Assembly (NCBI GenBank): GCA_938001995.1
Contig: CALLAV010000111.1
Span: 1 to 5,517, forward strand
Length of the DNA: 5,517 bases
Origin: an uncultured Amylibacter sp.
Lineage (GTDB): Bacteria > Pseudomonadota > Alphaproteobacteria > Rhodobacterales > Rhodobacteraceae
Direction of reading: 5' to 3'
Made by a program: the position numbers and the translations under genes. Shown one piece after another: positions 1-5,377 of this stretch. The notes below the pieces were generated by a model, which saw only the letters and a program-made list of their open reading frames with translations, did no database searches and had not been told where the DNA came from. The first letter of the stretch is position 1. Each line of letters opens with the position of its first letter.

Positions 1-216
1 GCGCACCGCGTTGGGAACCAAGGGCAATGGGCCGAAGATGTCCATACAAACCAGCGAAAGAAGTGCGCCAACAGGGCTTAGCACGGCACCTGCAAAGGGC
101 AGATAAACCATCGCCGTGCCAAATCCTGTGAACCCGCGCACAACGCCGGCCAACACAGCCCCAAGGGCAACCCACCACAGCCCTTCAATGGCAAAGGCGG
201 CGGCAATGGATTCCAT
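1..216 (-). CDS. TSUP family (TauE/SafE-like) membrane transporter, N-terminal part
   Basis: Partial gene: 72 codons from an ATG at 216 run open to the left edge, so the C-terminal part lies outside the window. The protein begins MESIAAAFAIEGLWWVALGA and is hydrophobic throughout. Residues 14-25 start the first membrane helix, followed by a Gly-rich turn, VRGFTGFGTAMVYLP (residues 26-40), which matches the signature near the first helix of TSUP (sulfite exporter TauE/SafE) proteins. A second hydrophobic segment covers about residues 41-62. Family members are inner-membrane proteins of about 250 residues that move sulfite, sulfoacetate or other small organic anions; the substrate here cannot be told. 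The ATG lies one base after the secF stop (TAA G ATG), so the gene should be co-transcribed and probably translationally coupled to secF. Family assignment is fairly sure, function is not. Confidence 0.8.
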   Translation of the reverse strand, partial: MESIAAAFAIEGLWWVALGAVLAGVVRGFTGFGTAMVYLPFAGAVLSPVGALLSLVCMDIFGPLPLVPNAVR

Positions 217-217
217 C

Positions 218-1183
218 TTAGGCGTCGATGTTGGCGTATTGGCCGCCTGTTTCAGCGTCCTTTTTCGACCAGTCGCGTGTCACGTCCAGTTTCAACAAGA
301 TCGCAGAGGCCACAAAGACAGACGAATACGTCCCGACAATCACACCCCAGATCATCGCAAAGACAAAGCCACGGATCACATCGCCCCCAAGGATGAACAG
401 CGAAATCAGCGCGATCAGCGTGGTGACAGACGTCATCACTGTGCGGCTAAGCGTTTCGTTAATGGACAGGTTCAAAACCTCTTTCAGCGCTTTCTTTTTA
501 TACTTGCGCAGGTTTTCGCGAACACGGTCAAACACAACCACGGTATCGTTCAAAGAATAGCCGACGATGGTCAAAAGGGCCGCGATAATGGCCAGATCGA
601 ACTTGATCTGCAACAGACTGAACACGCCGATGGTCAGCGTAATATCATGCACCAACGCAGCCACAGCCCCGACGGAAAACTGCCATTCAAAGCGCAACCA
701 GATGTAAAACAGCACCGCCGCAATCGCCAACAGAACCGCAATCACGGCTGTTTGGATCAACTCGCCTGACACTTTTGGCCCGACACTTTCCACTTGTGGG
801 AAGGTCATCGTGCTGTCCAACCCGTTTAGGGCAGCCTTCACGGCAATGATGATCTCGTTGGAAATCGCCTCGTCGCCCTCTTGCGCCTGAATGCGTATTT
901 GCGCGACGTTTTGGTCGGGTTTGGCCAGATCCGTCACCTGCGTGATCGAGATATCACCGAGGTTCAGCGGCTCCAGCGCTTCGCGGTATTTGGCCACATC
1001 CACGGTGACTTGGCTATCCGTGCGAATGGTTGTGCCACCGCGAAAGTCGATGCCGTAGTTCAGGCCGACCATGAAGAAGATGACGACCGAGGCAATCATC
1101 GCCAGAATGGACGCCCCGAATGTGAATTTGTTGAACCGAAAAAAATCGACGTTGGTGATTGTCGGGACCAGTTTCAAACGCAT
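218..1183 (-). CDS. secF: Protein translocase subunit SecF
   Basis: SecF, 321 residues, a usual length. It pairs with SecD in the inner membrane and uses the proton gradient to drive late steps of Sec-dependent export. Visible parts: a first helix at about residues 22-41; the family motif GIDFRGG at 44-50 opening the small periplasmic P4 domain; ESVGPKVSGEL at 132-142 just before the second helix; then four more helices to about residue 298. GYSLNDTVVVFDRVREN (208-224) and NETLSRTVMTS (242-252) are the conserved cytoplasmic-side motifs. Arg247 sits where the essential Arg of E. coli SecF is found. The tail is short and charged. The ATG is 12 bases after the secD stop, with GGGAG touching that stop as ribosome-binding site, so this start is well supported. 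No separate promoter is evident. Confidence 0.97.
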   Translation of the reverse strand: MRLKLVPTITNVDFFRFNKFTFGASILAMIASVVIFFMVGLNYGIDFRGGTTIRTDSQVTVDVAKYREALEPLNLGDISITQVTDLAKPDQNVAQIRIQAQEGDEAISNEIIIAVKAALNGLDSTMTFPQVESVGPKVSGELIQTAVIAVLLAIAAVLFYIWLRFEWQFSVGAVAALVHDITLTIGVFSLLQIKFDLAIIAALLTIVGYSLNDTVVVFDRVRENLRKYKKKALKEVLNLSINETLSRTVMTSVTTLIALISLFILGGDVIRGFVFAMIWGVIVGTYSSVFVASAILLKLDVTRDWSKKDAETGGQYANIDA

Positions 1184-1190
1184 GCTCTTG

Positions 1191-1195
1191 CTCCC
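1191..1195 (-). promoter_or_regulatory. secF ribosome-binding site abutting the secD stop
   Basis: Read on the minus strand, GGGAG follows directly after the TAA stop of secD and lies 7 bases before the secF ATG. A ribosome ending secD would uncover or directly reload at this site, a common way to keep SecD and SecF production matched. The site also fixes the secF start choice. Confidence 0.75.
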
Positions 1196-2869
1196 TTACA
1201 CTTCGATTGTTTTTGGGCGGCGACGCCCGATGTAGATTGCGATCATCAAGCGTGTCACCCAAATGGCGGTGAACACGGATGTGATAATACCTAGCCCCAG
1301 CGTGATCGAGAACCCACGCACTGGGCCAGAGCCCATGACGAACAGGATCAGCGCGGCAATGAACGTTGTGATGTTCGCGTCGATAATCGCCGAAAACGCA
1401 CGTTCGTATCCCAACTCAATGGCCCGTGCAGGCCCTTTAGCGGATTTGAGTTCTTCGCGTATCCGTTCAAACACCAGTACATTGGCATCCACGGCCATAC
1501 CGATGGTCAAAACGATTCCTGCAATCCCTGGCAAGGTCAGCGTGGCGCCAATGGCACTTAGCAACCCGAAGATCAGCGCAACGTTGAGGATCAACGCGAT
1601 GTTGGCAAAAATCCCGAACAGGCCATAGCTGAGGCCCATAAAAATCAGAACCGCAGCAAAGGCGATGAAACAGGCGATACGGCCTGCATCAATACTGTCT
1701 TGGCCCAACTCTGGCCCGATGGTGCGCTCTTCAAGGTATTCAACTTTGGCAGGCAAGGCCCCTGCCCGCAGTTGGATCGACAGTTTGGCGGTTTCTTCGA
1801 CGCCAAATTGGCCTGTGATGATGCCAGAACCACCCGGAATGTGGCTTCGAATGACGGGGGCCGACATGACTTCATCATCAAGCACAATCGCAAAGGCCGT
1901 GCCGATGTTATTGGCCGTGTATTCCCCAAAAATACGCCCACCCGCTGGGTTCAAACGAAAGCTGACCGCAGGTTGGTTGTTTTGATCAAAGGATGCTTGC
2001 GCATCGACAAGCTGTTCACCCGTAATAACAGGGGTCTTTTCCAAGATGTAAAACACGCCCGGCTCGTCCACTGCAGGCAACAAAAGTTGACGCGATTGAA
2101 CCCGTGCGTTTTGATCACCCGTGCGGCCAACCACCGTATGGAACGTCAGCTTTGCCGTAGTCCCGATCAGGTCTTTCAGCTCTTCCGCCGACCCAATCCC
2201 CGGCACTTGGATCAAAACGCGATCATTGCCTTGGCGTTGGATGGTCGGCTCGCGTGTGCCTGCTTCGTCCACGCGGCGGCGCACGATTTCAAGGGTTTGT
2301 TCCATGGTGCGTTGGTCTGTGGCCAGCTTTTCAGCCTCGGACAGCTGTACGATCACGTCCGCCCCTTGCGAGGATACTTCGATGTCGAATGTGCCAACAC
2401 CCGTCAGTGACAAGATCGGTTGTGCCAAGCTGCGCACAGCAGCTACGGCGTCGTTGATATTCTCGGGTTGTGAAATGCGGACGCGCAATTGATCATCGGG
2501 GCCGTCTTGGCGACGGATCGTACCGATTTTGTCACGCTGATCACGCAAGGTATTCCGAACTTCGGGCCACATGCCATCCATACGGGCGGCATAGACCTCT
2601 TCCAATTGAACCGCAGCCAGCAAATGCGCCCCGCCCCGCAGGTCAAGGCCAAGGTTCACCAAGGACGACGGCACATAATTCGGCCATTGATCCAACTGCG
2701 CTTGCAGTTCGGGGGAAATTTCCGCGCCTTCGGGCAATTGCGCCACAACGGCTTTTGCATCGTTGTGCTGTTCGACTTTGGTGTATTGCGTGTTGGGCAC
2801 AGCCAACAACACGCCAAACACACAGACGCCCCAAATAAGAATTTTCTTCCAGAGAGGGAATTGAAGCAT
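1196..2869 (-). CDS. secD: Protein translocase subunit SecD
   Basis: SecD, 557 residues, in the normal range for alphaproteobacteria and shorter than the roughly 615 of E. coli. It is an inner-membrane protein of the SecDF complex, an RND-superfamily member whose large periplasmic P1 domain moves with proton flow and pulls the exported chain out of SecYEG. Visible parts: helix 1 at about residues 8-24; GLDLRGG at 74-80; periplasmic domain up to about residue 390, including the RRRVDEAGTREPTIQRQG stretch (197-214) and the SIQLRAGALPA hinge region (364-374); then five helices from about 395 to 547. GMAVDANVLVFERIREE (457-473) is the SecD signature, with Asp461 at the position of the essential proton-relay Asp (E. 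coli Asp519). The start ATG has AAGGG six bases upstream. It follows yajC by 52 bases. Confidence 0.98.
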   Translation of the reverse strand: MLQFPLWKKILIWGVCVFGVLLAVPNTQYTKVEQHNDAKAVVAQLPEGAEISPELQAQLDQWPNYVPSSLVNLGLDLRGGAHLLAAVQLEEVYAARMDGMWPEVRNTLRDQRDKIGTIRRQDGPDDQLRVRISQPENINDAVAAVRSLAQPILSLTGVGTFDIEVSSQGADVIVQLSEAEKLATDQRTMEQTLEIVRRRVDEAGTREPTIQRQGNDRVLIQVPGIGSAEELKDLIGTTAKLTFHTVVGRTGDQNARVQSRQLLLPAVDEPGVFYILEKTPVITGEQLVDAQASFDQNNQPAVSFRLNPAGGRIFGEYTANNIGTAFAIVLDDEVMSAPVIRSHIPGGSGIITGQFGVEETAKLSIQLRAGALPAKVEYLEERTIGPELGQDSIDAGRIACFIAFAAVLIFMGLSYGLFGIFANIALILNVALIFGLLSAIGATLTLPGIAGIVLTIGMAVDANVLVFERIREELKSAKGPARAIELGYERAFSAIIDANITTFIAALILFVMGSGPVRGFSITLGLGIITSVFTAIWVTRLMIAIYIGRRRPKTIEV

Positions 2870-2903
2870 AGCCTGCCCTTGTCGCGAATATTTTTAGACT
2901 GCA

Positions 2904-2914
2904 CCCGTAACGGG
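2904..2914 (-). repeat. Small inverted repeat in the yajC-secD spacer
   Basis: CCCG-TAA-CGGG forms a 4-bp GC stem with a three-base loop in the 52-base spacer between yajC and secD. It is followed in the direction of transcription by an AT-rich stretch (2888-2898) but no clean T run. It could be a weak RNA hairpin affecting mRNA processing between the genes; it is too short to call a terminator. Confidence 0.25.
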
Positions 2915-2921
2915 ACGCGGA

Positions 2922-3242
2922 TTATGTTGTCGGTTCTGTTTTGTTCAGAACGGACTGGATCGTGGATTGAACAACACGAACCTTCACGCCCGTTGCCAGC
3001 TCTACCTCAACCTCATTTTCGTCTTTGACCTTGGACACTTTGCCGATCAAACCACCCGCAGTCACCACTTGGTCACCTTTGCGCAGGGCATCAACCATCG
3101 CGCGGTGCTCTTTCATCTTTTTCTGCTGAGGACGGATCATCAAGAAGTACATGATGCCAAAGATCAAGATCAGCGGCACAAAGCCTCCGAGTCCACCTAA
3201 TCCACCACCAGCGGCCTGAGCATACGCAGGACTTGCAAACAT
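2922..3242 (-). CDS. yajC: Preprotein translocase subunit YajC
   Basis: YajC, 106 residues, typical size. It is a small single-span inner-membrane protein that associates with SecD and SecF. Layout: a short N-terminal segment (MFASPAYAQA) with a Gly-rich stretch at 12-20, one hydrophobic helix at about 20-36, then the diagnostic FLMIRPQQKKMKEH (33-46), and a cytoplasmic domain with GDQVVTAGGLIGKV (56-69). The Ala-Gln segment looks like a signal peptidase site, which is common at YajC N-termini in this group, but the following helix is the anchor. The ATG has AAAGGA (3250-3255) seven bases upstream. It is the first clear gene of the yajC-secD-secF operon, and the yajC-secD order is the same as in E. 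coli and most proteobacteria. Confidence 0.97.
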   Translation of the reverse strand: MFASPAYAQAAGGGLGGLGGFVPLILIFGIMYFLMIRPQQKKMKEHRAMVDALRKGDQVVTAGGLIGKVSKVKDENEVEVELATGVKVRVVQSTIQSVLNKTEPTT

Positions 3243-3303
3243 ATCATTTTCCTTTGTGACGGGTGGCGCATTTTACCACCGAATTTCCGCGTGGAACCTA
3301 GTC

Positions 3304-3334
3304 TGTCAGATGGGGGATAGCAACCCGTCTGACA
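3304..3334. repeat. Imperfect 11-bp inverted repeat upstream of yajC
   Basis: TGTCAGATGGG (3304-3314) faces CCCGTCTGACA (3324-3334) across a nine-base loop. One of the eleven pairs mismatches in DNA, and it would be a U-G wobble in plus-strand RNA. The outer seven bases, TGTCAGA/TCTGACA, are perfect. No T run follows on either side, so it does not look like an intrinsic terminator. It lies about 60 bases upstream of the yajC start, a position that fits either an operator or a leader hairpin of the yajC-secDF message. Confidence 0.55.
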
Positions 3335-3508
3335 AGGGATAAAACACGAACTGCGGCCTCGAATCGCATTAAAGTGGGCCCGCGGGACTTTGCCCGTCTT
3401 TTTCCAAACCTTGTTTCCGCTTGCGGCTGAAACAACCCAAGGTGTGCATCACCGTTGCTGGAATGGAAACTGTTCCGCATTTACCCCACCTTGAATGTCA
3501 AAAAATGG

Positions 3509-3539
3509 ATCATATTTATTGAAAATCGGCAGCTTTCAG
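3509..3539 (-). promoter_or_regulatory. Possible leftward promoter for the yajC operon
   Basis: On the minus strand, TATGAT (3514-3509) matches the sigma-70 -10 consensus at five of six positions, inside an AT-rich patch. The best -35 match is CTGAAA (3539-3534), four of six, at a long spacing of 19 bases. If used, transcription would start near 3502, giving yajC a leader of about 260 bases that contains the small ORF and the inverted repeat. Weak evidence; a closer TAAAAT at 3270-3275 is an alternative. Confidence 0.25.
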
Positions 3540-3589
3540 CGCACAGTTGACGTCGCTGCTGCTTAATGATTTTTTACGCCGTGCCTTTT

Positions 3590-3596
3590 GGGGGGG
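3590..3596 (+). promoter_or_regulatory. G7 tract serving as ribosome-binding site of the pentapeptide-repeat gene
   Basis: Seven consecutive G lie eight bases before the ATG at 3605, where a Shine-Dalgarno sequence is expected; no other purine-rich site is near. This supports the start at 3605 over the in-frame ATG at 3566, which has no such site. A seven-base homopolymer can gain or lose a base during replication, which here would change spacing or strength of initiation rather than the reading frame. Confidence 0.5.
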
Positions 3597-3604
3597 TACA
3601 TTTT

Positions 3605-4951
3605 ATGGAAAAGACGGAAACGGGGCTGGTCTTTGACCTGCCGCCTTTGACTATTCCTAATTCTTTGAATTCTGACACTGCCCCTTGGGTCATTGGTGCG
3701 GCGCTGTTGCTGTTGCTCATTGCGCTTCGCTATAAAGTGTGGCGCGGTTGGAAACGACGCCTCAGCCTGTTTCGCCGTACAGAAAAGCCTCTGTTGAAAT
3801 TCATCGGCTGGTTGTCGGTTTTGGTCTCCCCTCTTTGGGTCGCGTTGATCTTTCTCGTGTTCTTTTCGATCTGGCAGTTGGCCACAACCTTCGGCGATGC
3901 CATCGGTGTTGAAAGCATGCGCTGGCACGTGCTGGCTATTGTCGGCATGATTTTTGCCCTTGGCGGTTTGCTGTCGATCCCGCTGTTGGTCATGAACGCC
4001 TTCCACGCGGAACGCCGTACACGTGCATCCGAAGAAAGCTATTTGACCGACCGCATCGCGCAAGCGGTAGAAAAACTAGGGTCTGAGCGGATTGTCTGGA
4101 AGGACAACAAGCAATCGTCTGAACCAAACCTAGAAGTGCGCATGGGTGCGCTGTATCTGCTGGAGCGTATCGCCAAAGACAGCCCTCGTGATCACGTCCC
4201 GATCACAGAAACCATGTGCGCTTATATTCGGGAAAACGCGAACAAGCCCCATATCGACGAGACCAAGACCCGCGAAAACGAACGGGCCGCTGCGAAACGG
4301 TTGAAAATCAAGATTGCCGATCTGGATGCAAGCGACAAGGCGGCCTGCCTGACCTACGCGGTTCCACGCGCCGATGTACAAGCGGCCGCAACGATTATCG
4401 GGCGGCGTTCGTTGGATGCGCTGGAATTGGAAACACGCGAGAAATACGTGCTGGATCTGCGCGGCGTGCATTTGGATCGGATCGACTGGTCCAACGCCAA
4501 TCTGGCCCATGCGATCATGGACGGCGCAAGCCTGAACAACGCGTCACTTTGCGTCACCAACCTGCGCGGCGCACGTTTGAAAGACGCAAGTCTTGAAGGG
4601 GCGGACCTGTTCAAAGCCAACCTGACCGAGGCCTGGATGTCTGGTGCAAAACTGTCCAACGCTTGGCTCGATTGGGCGATCTTGCACGGATCACAGCTTT
4701 CGCTGGCGAAATTTCAGAATGCGAATTTCTCGGCCACCGAACTTAGCTATGCCGCTGTTAAGAATGCAGACTTCACCAACGCGAAACATCTGGGCGAGGA
4801 GCAATTGGCCGAAAGCGTCGGCGATGCCTCCACCATTCTGCCTGTGAACATCTTGATGCCACAGACAGAGACATGGACAGACAAAGTGCTGCCCTCCGAG
4901 ACGTTCTTTAGCCTCTGGCGTAATGTGAAAAAGCAAGCGGGTCTTACTTAG
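3605..4951 (+). CDS. Membrane-anchored pentapeptide-repeat protein
   Basis: A 448-residue protein from the ATG at 3605 (an in-frame ATG at 3566 would add 13 residues but lacks a ribosome-binding site). Three hydrophobic helices lie at about residues 27-42, 66-92 and 108-131. The Arg/Lys-rich loop at 42-65 and the positive segment after helix 3 predict N-terminus outside and C-terminal domain in the cytoplasm. Residues 146-210 (AVEKLGS, then EVRMGALYLLERIAKDS, then CAYIREN) match a conserved module that often precedes pentapeptide repeats in membrane proteins. Residues 284-393 are 22 uninterrupted pentapeptides with Leu/Phe/Met/Trp/Val at the central position and mostly Ala at the end, predicting a right-handed quadrilateral beta-helix of about 5.5 turns. 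The tail has GDASTILP (406-413), also usual for this group. The biochemical role is unknown. Its 3' end overlaps the opposing lipoprotein gene by 8 bases. Confidence 0.9.
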   Translation: MEKTETGLVFDLPPLTIPNSLNSDTAPWVIGAALLLLLIALRYKVWRGWKRRLSLFRRTEKPLLKFIGWLSVLVSPLWVALIFLVFFSIWQLATTFGDAIGVESMRWHVLAIVGMIFALGGLLSIPLLVMNAFHAERRTRASEESYLTDRIAQAVEKLGSERIVWKDNKQSSEPNLEVRMGALYLLERIAKDSPRDHVPITETMCAYIRENANKPHIDETKTRENERAAAKRLKIKIADLDASDKAACLTYAVPRADVQAAATIIGRRSLDALELETREKYVLDLRGVHLDRIDWSNANLAHAIMDGASLNNASLCVTNLRGARLKDASLEGADLFKANLTEAWMSGAKLSNAWLDWAILHGSQLSLAKFQNANFSATELSYAAVKNADFTNAKHLGEEQLAESVGDASTILPVNILMPQTETWTDKVLPSETFFSLWRNVKKQAGLT

Positions 4952-5246
4952 GGCATCTAAGACTGGCGATCACCAAAACTGCATCGGTGCGTTTGTCTAC
5001 GTTTCGAATTTTGCATCCCGACGCTTGCTCGATCGCAATCAACGCCGCATCTGCGCCATCTTGTCGTTGGCGCAACTTGACGTTGTTCAAGCGGACCGAT
5101 TGGGCCTTTTTGTCATTGTAAAACACTTTGAAATCATGCCCAGCGACGGACAGTTCTTTAACATCTGAATATTTGAAGCCGACTTTGGGCGTATCACACG
5201 CCGTCAGTGCAATAGCAGACAGGAAAATCAGGATAAAACGTATCAT
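4944..5246 (-). CDS. Small lipoprotein of unknown function
   Basis: A 100-residue protein beginning MIRFILIFLSAIALTACDTP. It has a short positive N-terminus, a hydrophobic core (residues 4-14) and the lipobox LTAC, with Cys17 as the lipidated residue after signal peptidase II cleavage. Asp follows Cys17; in E. coli, Asp at +2 keeps lipoproteins in the inner membrane, though this rule may not hold in alphaproteobacteria. The mature part is about 84 residues, rich in Lys, Arg and Asp, with two more cysteines (Cys78 in SGCKI, Cys97 in LRCPK) that could form a disulfide in the periplasm. I recognise no named domain. The reading frame stays open upstream to an ATG at 5450, but that part would overlap serS and bury the signal peptide, so 5246 is chosen. 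GCAGG (5255-5259) lies eight bases before the ATG, and AAGGGG directly abuts it. Confidence 0.82.
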   Translation of the reverse strand: MIRFILIFLSAIALTACDTPKVGFKYSDVKELSVAGHDFKVFYNDKKAQSVRLNNVKLRQRQDGADAALIAIEQASGCKIRNVDKRTDAVLVIASLRCPK

Positions 5247-5298
5247 CCCCTTAGCCTGCTTCAGTGTGGTTAATAAAACCCTAACCGCGTCCTGCCCG

Positions 5299-5360
5299 TT
5301 GCACCCCATTGCACGACGATGCGACCTGCGGTATCCCCGCGCTACGAATTGCACCCCATT
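5299..5360. repeat. 12-bp direct repeat before serS
   Basis: TTGCACCCCATT occurs exactly at 5299-5310 and again at 5349-5360, fifty bases apart start to start. A third copy of its first six bases, TTGCAC, sits at 5309-5314 and overlaps the first copy by two bases. The three TTGCAC starts are 10 and 40 bases apart, so they would face the same side of the helix. The copies flank the candidate serS promoter. Confidence 0.6.
5309..5337 (+). promoter_or_regulatory. Candidate serS promoter
   Basis: TTGCAC (5309-5314) resembles a sigma-70 -35 box and is followed after 17 bases by TATCCC (5332-5337), a weak -10 box; loosely conserved -10 boxes are usual in alphaproteobacteria. Transcription would start near 5344, giving a leader of about 34 bases. 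The -35 box is part of the repeated TTGCAC series, so the match could instead reflect a regulator site. Confidence 0.35.
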
Positions 5361-5377
5361 ATGAAAGGCCGAGGACA

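Larger units (their letters stand above)
3256..3604. other. Divergent intergenic region between yajC and the pentapeptide-repeat gene
   Basis: About 350 bases without a confident gene. It should hold the promoters for the yajC operon (leftward) and for the pentapeptide-repeat gene (rightward). Visible: an imperfect 11-bp inverted repeat (3304-3334); a possible 60-codon leftward small ORF (3298-3480) with a good Shine-Dalgarno sequence; an AT-rich patch (3498-3520) containing a leftward TATGAT and a rightward TTGAAT-16 bases-TATTTA; a rightward TTGACG (3547-3552) with only a T-rich stretch at the -10 distance; and a leftward TAAAAT (3270-3275) close to yajC without a good -35. Which of these are used cannot be decided from sequence. 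No tRNA or other known structured RNA was seen. Confidence 0.6.
5247..5377. other. Divergent spacer between the lipoprotein gene and serS
   Basis: These 131 bases must contain the start signals of both genes. The serS side has a candidate promoter (5309-5337) and a repeated 12-mer. The lipoprotein side has an AT-rich patch, TTAATAAAA (5270-5278), inside a 5-bp inverted repeat GGTTA/TAACC (5268-5286), but no convincing -35/-10 pair. No terminator or leader-type structure for serS was seen. Confidence 0.5.

Noticed and set aside
116..769. 217-codon plus-strand ORF over secF
   Set aside because: It lies antisense to the well-supported secF gene; its sequence is Gln/His/Arg-rich low-complexity with no domain, as expected from a shadow frame.
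1700..2410. 236-codon plus-strand ORF over secD
   Set aside because: Antisense to secD, no ribosome-binding site or family features; secD has clear motifs throughout this span.
3368..3416. GC-rich stretch with CCGCGGG and CGGG/CCCG followed by TTTTT, considered as a terminator
   Set aside because: The best stem before the T run is only 4 bp with a 6-base loop, and no gene ends just upstream on the plus strand.
3566..3604. Upstream ATG at 3566 as start of the pentapeptide protein
   Set aside because: No Shine-Dalgarno sequence precedes it, and the added 13 residues have no family features; the ATG at 3605 follows a G-rich site at proper distance.
4130..4510. 126-codon minus-strand ORF inside the pentapeptide gene
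   Set aside because: Opposite-strand shadow of a region whose plus frame shows conserved family motifs and regular repeats.
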